Source of the DNA: Gnetum montanum
Taxonomy: Eukaryota; Streptophyta; Gnetopsida; Gnetales; Gnetaceae
Assembly (NCBI GenBank): GCA_015680685.1
Contig: MNCI01024945.1
Location: 456,612-520,611, forward strand
Reading direction: 5' to 3'
DNA: 64,000 nt
Positions 36,230-45,721 of this stretch are shown here, in pieces (positions within the stretch are counted from its first letter, which is position 1; each line of letters opens with the position of its first letter). A program made the position numbers and the translations under genes. The notes below the pieces were generated by a model. It ran no database searches and was not told the DNA's origin. It worked only from the letters and a program-made list of their open reading frames with translations.

Positions 36230-36640
36230 AACACCTATTCTACAAGCTCCGAACTGGTCCAAACCATTCCACATAATGACTGACGCATCCAACTTTGCTT
36301 TAGGATCTGTACTTACATAGTTAGATGACCAGAACTAACCCTATTACATTCATTGTGCAAGTTGAAGTATTTTTGGTTCATATATTAACTACACCACAAT
36401 AGAAAAGGAGTTAATGGCTATGGTGTTTGCACTAGAAAAATTTAGGCACTATGTACTGGGCTATAAGATATTTATACACATAGACCATAGTGCAATTTGG
36501 TTCCTCATGAATAAACCAACGATGAGCTCTCATATAATACGATGGCTCATAATCTTACAAAATTTCAATCTTATAATGATTGATCGTAAAGGCATCGAGA
36601 ACATTGTTGCTAATCATTTATCTTGATTACAATGGGACAA
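36230..36640 (+). pseudogene. E5 RNase H relic
   Basis: It begins WSKPFHIMTDASNFALGSVL near 36253 (first catalytic Asp in TDAS), with stops following. The open part at 36414-36626 reads AMVFALEKFRHYVLGYKIFI then HIDHSAIWFLMNKP (HTDH-type motif kept as HIDH) and ends GIENIVANHLS, the tether to integrase. The EKEL catalytic Glu segment precedes it at about 36402. Confidence 0.8.
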
Positions 36641-36739
36641 CAAAGAGGATGAGTATCTAATTTCTAACCGCTTTTCTAATGCACTCCTCTTTGCAGGTGT
36701 AGTAAATAATTAATTAACCACAAAGAAAAATTCATATAG

Positions 36740-37970
36740 TAGCATTCTTACCTATCTCCTTACACAAGAAACACCACAAGGGTTAGACGTTAAAAAGAAA
36801 CATCAGTTTCTTCACCAAGCCAAATATTTCATAGAAATTAATAGACAACTTTATAAAGTATGTTCTAATGGCTTGGTCTGATGGTGTGTTCCTGATGTAA
36901 ACCACTTGTGAGTTCTCCAAGATGCTCATGAGGGCCCTTGTGGGGGTCATTACACTAGGAGATGAAAAACCATTAAAATCTTGCTTGCAGGATATTATTG
37001 TCATACATTGTTTCAAGATGCTCATCACTTTGTCCAATCTTGTAAGCACTGCCAACGCGATAGGGGAATGATTGCTAGAATGGAGGGTTCACAATAATGG
37101 ATTCAACCTTTAGAACCCTTCACCATATGAAGAATTTATTTTACACTAATGTCCAATGTAGCCTACATTGTTGTTGTTGTTGACTATTTTACAAAGTGCG
37201 CAGAAGTAGCTACTATTATGGACTGTACATCATCCACTGCTACACGATTTGTTCAACAACAAATCGTAAATAGGTTTGGCATGCCTCATGCACTCATTTA
37301 TGACAATGCTACACACTTTATAGGTGAAACTTTTTGGAAGTTGATGCAATGCTTAGGAGTTGAGCACAAACTGACTACACCATATCATCCTCAAGTGAAT
37401 GGTCAAGCTGAAATCACCAATAGGAAGATCACAAAAATATTGACATGAACCATTAGGCGAGATTGGAGCACCAAACTAAATGATGATCTTTAGACATACC
37501 GCTCCACATGAAAACTCCCTATAGGCTACTCTCCCTATGAGTTAGTGTACGGTAAAATTTCAATGCTTCCTATTCAAACTGAACTCTGCACACTATCCAT
37601 AGCATGTGACCATAACCTTGACCTCAATCTAGCATAGAAAGAATGGTTGATGAACCTTAACTTGCTAGATAAAAATTAGTTAGCCACCCTGTCATCCAGT
37701 GAACTGCACAAGGCCTTTAACAAACAACATCATGACCTAAGGATTAGGAAAGTTAAATACCAACTAGGAGATAAGGTTCTATATTGAAATCTCACACATG
37801 TGTCACAACGAACTAAATTTCAAATGGCGTGAAAAGGACCTTATATTATTCATGGAACTTTTCCTTTAGGGGCCATGATGATCTATAAACCTAAAAGCAC
37901 AAATAAGAAATTACTGATCAACATCTAGCAAAGCAAACCCTTCCATGAGCCTAAAATAGCTAGTACTAGT
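36740..37970 (+). pseudogene. E5 integrase relic
   Basis: The zinc-binding region keeps HHFVQSCKHCQRD near 37024-37062 (H...H lost in part, CxxC kept). The catalytic core is open at 37149-37448: VVVDYFTKCAEVA (first Asp), FVQQQIVNRFGMPHALIYDN then ATHFIG (second Asp, DNATHF for DNGTHF), and TPYHPQVNGQAEITNRKI (Glu of the DDE triad). The tail PIGYSPYELVYGK, then RIRKVKYQLGDKVLY and GPYII runs to 37850. Stops precede and follow the core. Confidence 0.85.
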
Positions 37971-39533
37971 ACTACCTCTATTGGTGGAAAACCTTGCTCC
38001 TTATTTCAAATCTCCTCCTTCTAACTTAGTCATAGGGGAGATGGCCACCAATGCTAACCATTCTAAGCCCTCAGTTCTTTTATATTTTTTGTTTTACACA
38101 TTTTTTTTTTGCATTTTTCATATTTACTTTTTTTTTTACACATCGTTCCCATTTTTACTCTTTCTTTTCTCCATTTCATTTTGTTTAAATTACTCTCACT
38201 CGTCATATAATAAGTGCTCATGATGGTGGATTGTACTATAATGGTATTCATTACTAATGTTTGGTTTTTACATTTGACTTTTTCTATTGATACTATGATA
38301 TGGTTCTTTTGCTAAAATAGGTAATGAGTTCACGTCGTCCATTCATCCATTCAACTCTATGGTCTCCCTTGGTTTTGGAACTATACTATCCTTTCTTCTG
38401 AATAAAATTATTAATGAATTGGTGTCTTGATATTCCTCAAACCAAGGAAAGATTCAAATGGATTGAAAAGGGTGTGACTTCAAGGGGATTCAATGCATTT
38501 GGGCTGGCTATTCTCTTGGGTACTTGGATGTTTTTCATAAAAGCTTTCCGCCATTCCACTATTGACCAAATATCAGGAAGTTGACTGAATCAAATAAGTC
38601 TTTGCATGGTATGGTTCTCATGTTAAAAAAAATTGGTGACAATTCAAAGCACACCCCTTAGACATAATAACAAAACATGGGCTACAGGCACTAGTTATGG
38701 CACTGAAAAGAAATGTTANTCAGACTCTTTGTTTTGTAAGTTTTTCAAGGCATAAAGGGCATGAGCTTGCTTTGGGAAGGATCCACTAGCATTCCTTTAT
38801 GGTGCAATTGCTAAGATCTTTCCCTTGAACATTTCTTGTAATCAACTATTTCTCATTTCATCTCCATCCATGACATTCATTTTAGTGGCTTCACTACTGT
38901 TATTCCTCTTACCTTCCTTATTCTTTTGTCTTCCACCCTATTTCTACCGAAGGTTCGCTCTTAGTCATGGGGGCCTTGTCACAAATTTTTCAATTCCATT
39001 ACTTATCTCACCCCTACACCTTGGGTAGTTACCAGTTGTAAACCTCTAACCTAGTATCGGCCATACCCACAACTTGGCCAATGTTCTTCATATCGAGGGA
39101 AGGAATCAACGACATTATGTCTTATCTATCCTTGCAAATTTTTTACTGTGTTGTGTGTGCAGATGGTAATTGCACGAACAATGGATTGACATAGGAGGGA
39201 GCACTTAGGATGGATTAGAGCTAGAGCATTTATGCAAGGAACATGCTTCATCATATGGCAATGGTGTGCACATTTTGACATCGATAGCAATGCACCTCAT
39301 TTTCATTTCTCTCTCTCCAAGCTGTCAAATAAAGGTTTGGATGTCATTTATGTACGGTGTTCACCAAAATGGGTATGAACACCAATGTTGTAATATGTTT
39401 GTTGATCCGTTCACCAGGCACTTTGAGTCTATCATCCCATGTCACCAACAATTTTCATTCAGTCAATAATCCCATACCTTCCCAATATTTTGTAAGGAAC
39501 TCAAGGATGATTTTTCATTCAATCATGGGAGTA
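37971..39533. other. E5 post-integrase non-coding tract
   Basis: No gene. It is homologous in order to the first part of the E1 tract: GGGGAGATGGCCACC near 38033, a T-rich stretch at 38080-38200, GTAATGAGTTCACGTCGTCCAT, GGGCATGAGCTTGCTTTGGG near 38757. It holds an N at 38719, where about 0.4 kb found in E1 and E2 is missing. A GTGTGCAGATGG acceptor-like site near 39156 corresponds to the start of the E1 third ORF, which is absent here. It ends in the polypurine run before 39534. Confidence 0.5.
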
Positions 39534-40357
39534 TGATGAGCCATGATATTGAGTCCACGATATTGGAGCCTACTGAGTGATATCAAACATCTAATGTCAA
39601 AACCTATCTCATCACCTATAAATAAGAGGTGGGTGCACTTGGTTTGGCAATAGGTTAATAAGTTAGTTAGTCCCTTACCCGAATTCTTGCAATTTTTCCT
39701 TTCCATAGTTAGAATTATTTCTGAGTGTCCGCAGTAGGAGTCATAAAGTGAATGGATCTTTATTTGAGCATTGTGTACTTGAGCACACCTTGTGTCCAGA
39801 AATAAAGATGAACTTTGTGATAAACCTTGCAACATTCATAATAGCTTATTTATTGCATTTAATGTTATTTACAGTTGTTTAATGCTTTTACTAGTTAATT
39901 GGTTTGTTTTATTGATTGGTTAATTTTCCCAAGTAAGCACACTCAGTACAACCACTTCGAGCATACGTCAAACATTTGGTAACCCAGTAATGATTAGCAT
40001 TTGATAATCCCAGTAGTGTTAAACTAGTTTAGGATGTGTACAAAGAGTGGGAACAGATGCTAGTGTTAGGACTAGTTAGAACCTAGTTGATTAGTTAAAT
40101 TAAATTAGTTACTTAATTATTCCCTTTCTCCCTTTTTAGCACCAGGACATAAAACATAAAAAGCATAAAAATCATATACCTCAAGTTTACTTAACCATAC
40201 AATCATGCCATACAAGTAAGCTTGGGAAGACAACGATCGTCTAACCCATCCTTGTTCGATAAAGGCACATAAGCACTTAGTCCTTGGAGTTTGACTGGAT
40301 CATGTGTAAACACTCGTATTCATATGGTTGGGTGTAGGAGTACCTCACCATTCATCA
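39534..40357 (+). repeat. E5 3' LTR
   Basis: Partner of 30852-31689, with the same TATA region (CTATAAATAAGAGGTGGG near 39618) and termini TGATGAGCC / TTCATCA. Confidence 0.9.
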
Positions 40358-41023
40358 CCTTTCCTAGGAAAATTGAAGCCTTGAGACTCATTTTCAGCAC
40401 TAGGAGCATGAAGAAAAAATTATCTTGAGCTTTTCATTCTCCAAAGTAGTCACCTTTAAAAGGAATATCATCTTCAAGGAATGTTCTTGAGAGATGTCTT
40501 AAAGAAGGTATTGATGAAGAATTTCATGATGTGTACCCTTGCTTTGATGCTTTTGGTGAAGTAGCATGTTCTTTATTCTCTCTAAGCTTTTCAAGTTTCT
40601 CAACAATGAGCTTGAGAAAATTTCTCATGTCATTCATGTCTCTTGAAAATGCTTGAACTATCTTCTTCTTTTAAGGCATGATGGAAATTGATCTTAAACC
40701 TAATTTACACAAAATTCTGCAATGAAAGGTGAAATTTTCAAGATTTCTCAAGGAATAAAATAAGAAATTCTCAGATCTTAAGGGAAATAAGCATAAGATC
40801 TTCAAACCCTAGATATTACAAAACAATGGATGCCCAATTCCATAATTATCTTCCAATTATTAAAAGATATGACAAACTTAGGGATCAAAAGGAAATTTTC
40901 AAACCCTAGGATGAGTAGAATAAGTAGCACTAGAGAATTCATCCAATCTTGAGAATTTGGAGTGATTCTTTGGAATTAAGATGATAATTATCCACTTGAA
41001 TGCAACTGTCTTCAATTCCAAGT
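40358..41023 (-). pseudogene. E3 leader and gag N-terminus, cut by E5
   Basis: On the minus strand a frame starts with Met at 40679. After an early stop it reads KKKIVQAFSRDMNDMRNFLK and a Leu/Glu/Lys-rich helix (IVEKLEKLREN), a likely coiled coil at the start of gag. E4 has a similar start (LKKKTNQ... LQELKGSFKEF). The frame is broken by stops. It ends at 40358, where E5 entered, and continues on the other side of E5 at 30851. Confidence 0.5.
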
Positions 41024-41037
41024 TTCTATGATACCAA
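41024..41037 (-). promoter_or_regulatory. E3 primer-binding site (tRNA-iMet-like)
   Basis: Read on the minus strand just inside the 5' LTR, the sequence is TTGGTATCATAGAA, a near match to the plant initiator-methionine tRNA primer site TGGTATCAGAGC. It fixes the orientation of E3 as minus. Confidence 0.7.
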
Positions 41038-41039
41038 TC

Positions 41040-41791
41040 TAATGAGGAGCTCCCATGGATTCCACAATCCAAGCTCTCTCAAAGTCACAAAACAATAGTT
41101 TGAATAGGAAAAGGAAAATGAAAATTCTATTCTTACTCAAATGAAGAATTTACATATGAAAGAAAGCATAAATTCCCAAGGATAGACAAGAGATTTAATC
41201 AAACTCTCACACACTCAATAAAAGCAATCACATACACACAACAATGATCATCAAGGCACCTTGGCAAGACTCTATCTCTCCTACTCTTCTCTCAAATTCC
41301 TACACTCTCTCTTTCTCTCTCTAGATTCTCTCTATATACTCTCTTGATCAAATTGGAGGCCCAAGAAATTTATTTATATCTTTTTCACCCTATCTCTTCA
41401 TCTTCCCTCTAATTTCTCATTTAATTTAATGTATGTTAAAATCCATGTGAGACATCTATGAGAAATAGGAGACGTCTATCTTGAGTGTAGAGGATATCAG
41501 AGTAGACATCTTGGGCCCAAGATGTCCTATAGTAGAAGTGTTGGCTGAAGCATCTCATATGCAGTTGGGATGTCTCACTTACAATTGGAAGGTCTAACCT
41601 ACAAAGCCAAAATACAAAGATGCTTATTTCAATGCTTGGAACCTCTGAACATCTCCAAACAAGTCCCCATAGTTCTCGAAACATCATAAACTCATCAAAA
41701 TAGCCCAAAAAACTCCCAAACATGTCAAAACTCCAAGGTAAGATCCCATCATCGGAGAGATGTTATATTAGCCTATTTGATGTCCACATCA
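41040..41791 (-). repeat. E3 5' LTR
   Basis: Partner of 5774-6540. On the minus strand it starts TGATGTGGACATC and ends with a decayed CTCATTA (CA to TA). A perfect 22-bp palindrome at 41505-41526 has arms GACATCTTGGG and CCCAAGATGTC, within a cluster of AGACATCT words. The TATA-like TATTTATATC near 41370 would place the transcription start inside this LTR. Confidence 0.88.
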
Positions 41792-41796
41792 AAATC
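41792..41796. repeat. E3 target-site duplication, right (AAATC)
   Basis: This matches the left copy at 5769-5773 exactly, 36 kb away, and supports one insertion event later split by the nested elements. Confidence 0.85.
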
Positions 41797-42970
41797 TCTA
41801 AGCAATCTTTGTATGAGTAATTTAAGCTCCCAATGTCAATTGTAAATAATTATATATAAGGCAAGTTCAAATTACATGAATTTTAGACACATCTATTGTA
41901 CTTAGGATTTATTACTATTGTTGTATTTTTCATAAGTTAATTTGTCTAAAAGATCCTTTAGATTTACACAGAATATAATAAAATTATTGATATTATTAGT
42001 AAAAACAAAGACTATAGCAAATAAATTATCAAGGGTTCAAATCCAAGCAAGGCTAAACATACCAATAAAAGGACAAAAAGGGTTCTTATACCAAGGATGT
42101 GATACTTATGTAATTACTTTTCTTTGACATGAAATATTAATAAAACAAAAAAGGATTATCAAGTGGAATCTTGATGCTTAACCTCTTCGAATAGATACTC
42201 ACAATGATCAACCTCATGTTTTCCAACTTGAAAAATTAGCATCTTAGGATCATCCTAGAAAATGGTCATCATGTAATATTAACCAAACATTTTTCAATTA
42301 TTATTATTATTATCCAAAACATTTTTCAATTATTATTATTATTATACAAGTTCTTCTCCAAGGGGTACATGGATTACAAATTGTAGCCATTAGGAAACAA
42401 ATAAATCATGATCCATCACCACATTAAAGGCAAACAATAAGGTCAAGAAAAGCATTTTGTTAAGCTTAAGCTTGACTTCCTTCCGAACCCATGCTCATTA
42501 GAAAACTAAACAAAATAGGATTAAGGTAGTAACTTATTATGCATTTTCCTAGAAAATTTTTTCCTTGATGTTGTTGATGCATAAATTTTGGTCACACGAC
42601 AACATCTACAAAAAAGCTCAATTAAAAAGACTATTGCCTAGAGCGCCTCTCATATGGGTACAAAAACCTAAGGATAGTCTTAGCTGGAAAGGGCAATGCA
42701 ATGTTTTAACAAATAAAAATTTAATGATGCTGATAATTTAAATAACTTCAACAAGGAAATTTTAAATTAAATAACTATTTGAATCAATAACTTGACAAAA
42801 AAATTTACATGAAATAAATGTTTGGATTATCAAGTTGACAAGGAAAATAAATTGACTTTTTATTAAACAAGTTTAGAAAATGAATATTTAAAGTAACTTA
42901 AAATTCATAAACTTCAAATAAAAACAGAGGCTTAATACTTGAAATGTTTATCATATAACAAAGATTAAAG
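41797..42970. other. AT-rich unassigned DNA right of the nest
   Basis: This is the continuation of the E3 target DNA. No gene or element motif is seen. 42283-42345 holds two tandem copies (31 and 32 bp) of CCAAACATTTTTCAATTATTA followed by an ATT run, the only structure I notice. Confidence 0.4.
42283..42345. repeat. 31/32-bp tandem duplication with ATT microsatellite
   Basis: Copies at 42283-42313 and 42314-42345 differ by one extra A. Each ends in five ATT units. Confidence 0.7.
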
Positions 42971-43004
42971 CCCTCAATTACAGGAATAACAAGCAAGCAA
43001 CAGG

Positions 43005-43192
43005 TTTAAGAAAAAGACCTGGCTCAAAATTGAGCACCAAAACTGATTGACAAAATAGATAGCAACTTGTACAAGCTTGTCTGCCTCTGCTTTGAGGAAG
43101 CACACCTCCTTTAACAGGTCTACACCTTCTAGCTCTCGGATCCATTCACAGCTCCTCACTAGACTCCATTCGGAAGCACCACTAAGACTCAT
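43005..43192 (-). CDS. Possible minus-strand exon, unknown protein
   Basis: A Met-initiated minus-strand frame from 43192 encodes MSLSGASEWSLVRSCEWIRE then LEGVDLLKEVCFLKAEADKL and VQVAIYFVNQF, a composition typical of real protein (mixed, Glu/Leu helix, no low complexity). Near 43013 the frame crosses CCAG/GTCTTT, a usable splice donor, after which the translation turns hydrophobic and stops at 42974. It could be the first exon of a gene running leftward and cut off by repeats, or chance. No family is recognised. Confidence 0.25.
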
Positions 43193-43232
43193 TCTATAAT
43201 GAAATCCTTAAAAAGACCTTCGGGAATTCCCT

Positions 43233-43294
43233 TTCTTCACATTATTACATTTAAGGGTGGTGATTCTTCACATTATTACATTTAAGGGTGGTGA
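43233..43294. repeat. Perfect 31-bp tandem duplication
   Basis: 43233-43263 and 43264-43294 are identical (TTCTTCACATTATTACATTT plus AAGGGTGGTGA). A recent slippage product or an assembly duplicate. Confidence 0.75.
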
Positions 43295-44170
43295 TCAGCT
43301 TCTCTGTTGAATTGGTATTTATTTTGTATTGGCCGCTGAATACATCCATTACCTCAAGGCACATGAACAAATAATATTTCTAGTTGCTATTTGCTATTTT
43401 CTAAGGTCTATTTCAGTGTCCTCATCGATGCAATCTACACTCTCAGAAATTTAAAACATAAAGTGAGAGTAAGTTAAAATAATTCAAGCACCATGTACAA
43501 CCTTGCATTTGCATTGATCTCTTTCCCATGTACCCGTGTCCGCCATCCATCATCTTCCTGTTCTGCACCGTTTGAATACCAATATTTTGCGCTATCAGCT
43601 TTATGGGACTGGCCCTCCACCAGCACTAGAAACTGCCGTGGCCACGCGGTGTCTGCACACGCAGAAGGTACAGTCCCTTAAAATGGGCAGGGTTGGCCCT
43701 GCTAAGGACAACACCTGCGCCTAGCAGGCTACATCGCACAAGTTTTCTTGGCCAAACATGTCCAATACTTTAATAATCCAATAAAGTTGAAAGAACGCAT
43801 TCTCGAGGTAAACACACAAAACCAGATTATGCAAACACACTTTGAAAGGCAGACCCAAGGCAAATTACCCCGTTGCTTCCTCCCACCATTTATATCTGGA
43901 ATTAAGCAGGGATACAGCAAGCAAATCTCTCCGGCTTTAAGGTTTTATTCCTAATCTCAACTTAACAAAAAGTTGTGTCACGACAAGCAAAATTTTCATA
44001 ATTACCTATATAATACTGGGTGAGCATAAAAATTATTTCTGGCAAAGCTTTTGGGCCGTCATTTTGAGTCATACAAGCTGCTTGTCTCCAAATCATAAGA
44101 GCTGAAATCAAGGCCAAGGCTGTTGTTTCAGTAGTGGTTGTTCACACGTCTGCTGCGCAGTTTTTGTCGA
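43295..44170. other. Non-coding, GC-richer strip upstream of the NLR
   Basis: No gene I can support. 43540-43740 is markedly GC-richer than the retroelement DNA (GCCACGCGGTGTCTGCACAC and similar). Several short overlapping frames occur there on both strands, none recognisable. It may be a decayed gene or a distal promoter region. Confidence 0.35.
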
Positions 44171-44440
44171 AGACCCCCAGATCTGAGGATCTGTAATCGC
44201 TGGCCATTGATGGGTAATAATGATACTCATATAACAATAAACAAACCCTTCTGCTAAGACCCAGATTTGAAGATCTGTAATTGCTGGCCTACTGACATTG
44301 ATGGGTAATAATGGTATTCATATAACAATAAACAAACCCGTCTCCTGCCCATTTTTTGTTCAAACCCCTAAATCTGAAGATCTGTAACCGTTGGCCTACT
44401 GACATTGATGGGTAATAATAATACTCATATAACAATAAAC
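44171..44440. repeat. Three-copy tandem repeat upstream of the NLR
   Basis: Three imperfect units of about 80-105 bp start near 44171, 44257 and 44362. Each carries a GATCTGTAAT/CCGCTGGCC block, ATTGATGGGTAATAAT, and ACTCATATAACAATAAAC. Unit 1 lacks the TACTGAC segment present in the other two. It ends about 670 bp before the proposed NLR start. Confidence 0.75.
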
Positions 44441-45113
44441 ATTTTAAAGGTTGCATGGTTATCCCTATACATTATGTAATTTGTTTTTTAATAAAGTAAT
44501 GGCTCAGATGGTGAAACTGCATCCCAGTGGACTAGTTAAATAATGGCCCGTGATTAGAATGGAAAAGTTGGCATCCACAGATGTATTATTGCTGTATTAT
44601 TGCTGTTTCCGGATTCCAAATATCGCTCCTATTGGATTCTTAATAACAGAGTAAATCTTAGGAACGAAAGGTTTCGCCTGTGATACAAGTAAGGTACAAA
44701 TGTGTGGAATAGATAGAAGTAGCTGGCACAGCAAGAGGGATAAAGCATACTTTTCCATCGTTGCCAATTTGGTTTTCGTTCCAGTTAAAGCAAAATAGGT
44801 GAGCAATGGCATCTTTGATAAATCTAAAGCACTCCATTATTCTCTGCTTGGCTGATCTTCTTGGAATCCGTTAATTTTTTTAATGGATTGCAATTGCATT
44901 AAGCTAATCTTGATTTCTACCAAAAATTCTTTTCGTAAGCTATTCATGCTGTCCTCGGATTGTTATATGCCTTTCCTTACTTCTCATAATGCAGTAACAA
45001 CGGTTCCATTTGTGCAGATCTGCAAGCTTCCGAAATTTCTGTGCACTCACTGCTGCTCTCGTTCTACCTATCTATCGTTGCTCTGTTCTGTGGTCTTTGA
45101 GACTTAATTAATT
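44441..45113 (+). other. Presumed NLR promoter/5' region
   Basis: No gene. Short frames on both strands look random. I see no convincing TATA box. The sequence just before the proposed start is TTAATTAATTATGGG. Regulatory content cannot be judged by eye. Confidence 0.3.
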
Positions 45114-45721
45114 ATGGGTAACACCAAGTCTGTGTGTTCTCGTTGTTGGCGTGCCTGCTGTGGCTGCAGTGGCAATGATGCAGTCTCTCCAGTGCACACT
45201 TCAACAACCCGAGATATGTCTTCTGCTACTGCTGTTGCTGCTCCTGTGGCGGAGAGGGATCCATCCCCTGTGCAGGCTTCAACTTCTACACCTGCTTCTG
45301 CATCTGAATCTGTGGTTGCTGTTGCTGTTCAAACATCAACCTCCACTACTTTTGATGGATCATCGTCAACAGCAGAATGTCTTCTGCTGCTGCTCCTCCT
45401 CCTGCGGCGGAGGAGGAGGATCCATTCCCTGTGCAGGCTTCAACTTCTACACCTACTTCTGCATCTGAATCTGCAGTTGCTGTTGCTGATCAAACATCAA
45501 CCTCCACTGCTCTTGATGGATCATTATCAACAACAGCACAACCTCCTTCTATTGCTGCTGACGATCCATCGGCTCCGCAGTCTTCAACGTCTGCATCTGT
45601 TTCTGCTTCTGCTGTTCCTAATCATGCACTCCAAAGTATTCTTGACATTTCAAATGACGGTGTTGATGGAGAGTTGACCACTTTTATTGCTGAGATTCGC
45701 ATCCTCCTCAATTATGCCAAG
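45114..45721 (+). CDS. NLR exon 1: acylation-like N-terminus plus duplicated low-complexity region
   Basis: The first residues, MGNTKSVCSRCWRACCGCSG, have Gly at 2 and Ser at 6, as in N-myristoylation sites. Cys at 8, 11, 15, 16 and 18 could be palmitoylated. A Ser/Thr/Ala/Pro-rich stretch follows, in which one unit occurs twice (45216 and 45377, 161 bp apart): MSSATAVAAPVAERDPSPVQ and MSSAAAPPPAAEEEDPFPVQ, each followed by ASTSTP(A/T)SASES. 161 is not a multiple of three, so the second copy is in another frame, and that frame leads into exon 2. The exon ends HALQSILDISNDGVDGELTT with FIAEIRILLNYAK before the GT donor. Start choice: first Met of the open frame, with a myristoylation-type context. 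Confidence 0.65.

Larger units (their letters stand above)
30852..40357 (+). mobile_element. E5: gypsy element with decayed gag-pol inserted in E3
   Basis: LTRs are 30852-31689 and 39534-40357, about 830 bp each. The flanks CATTT (30847-30851) and CCTTT (40358-40362) form a 5-bp duplication with one mismatch. The internal order is primer site, gag, protease, RT, RNase H, integrase, then a 1.5-kb non-coding tract. It is the best preserved autonomous-type element in the window, but it has stops in every domain. It is related to E1 and E2 in its proteins and primer site and has a distinct LTR. Confidence 0.9.
5774..41791 (-). mobile_element. E3: outer, gag-only LTR retrotransposon (minus), host of the nest
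   Basis: The two LTRs (5774-6540 and 41040-41791) are clearly homologous and lie in the same orientation. The element is flanked by perfect 5-bp duplications, AAATC at 5769-5773 and at 41792-41796, so both ends are original. On the minus strand a tRNA-iMet-type primer site follows the 5' LTR, and a purine-rich run (AAGGAGGAGGGTCC) precedes the 3' LTR. After removing the E2 and E5 insertions, about 3.2 kb of internal sequence remains: gag, a zinc-knuckle relic and an acidic downstream frame, with no RT or integrase. It is therefore probably a non-autonomous element, related to E4. Confidence 0.9.

Noticed and set aside
43493-43954. Overlapping short frames on both strands
   Set aside because: No frame has a recognisable domain, splice context or continuation. 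Kept only as a GC-richer non-coding strip.
44597-45107. Small ORFs upstream of the NLR (minus 44812-44597, plus 44883-45107)
   Set aside because: Random-looking composition and no conserved motif. More likely promoter or 5' UTR.
45151-45677. Long Leu/Arg-rich open frames overlapping NLR exon 1
   Set aside because: Low-complexity readings of CTG/CTC repeats in alternate frames. They do not join exon 2 in phase.
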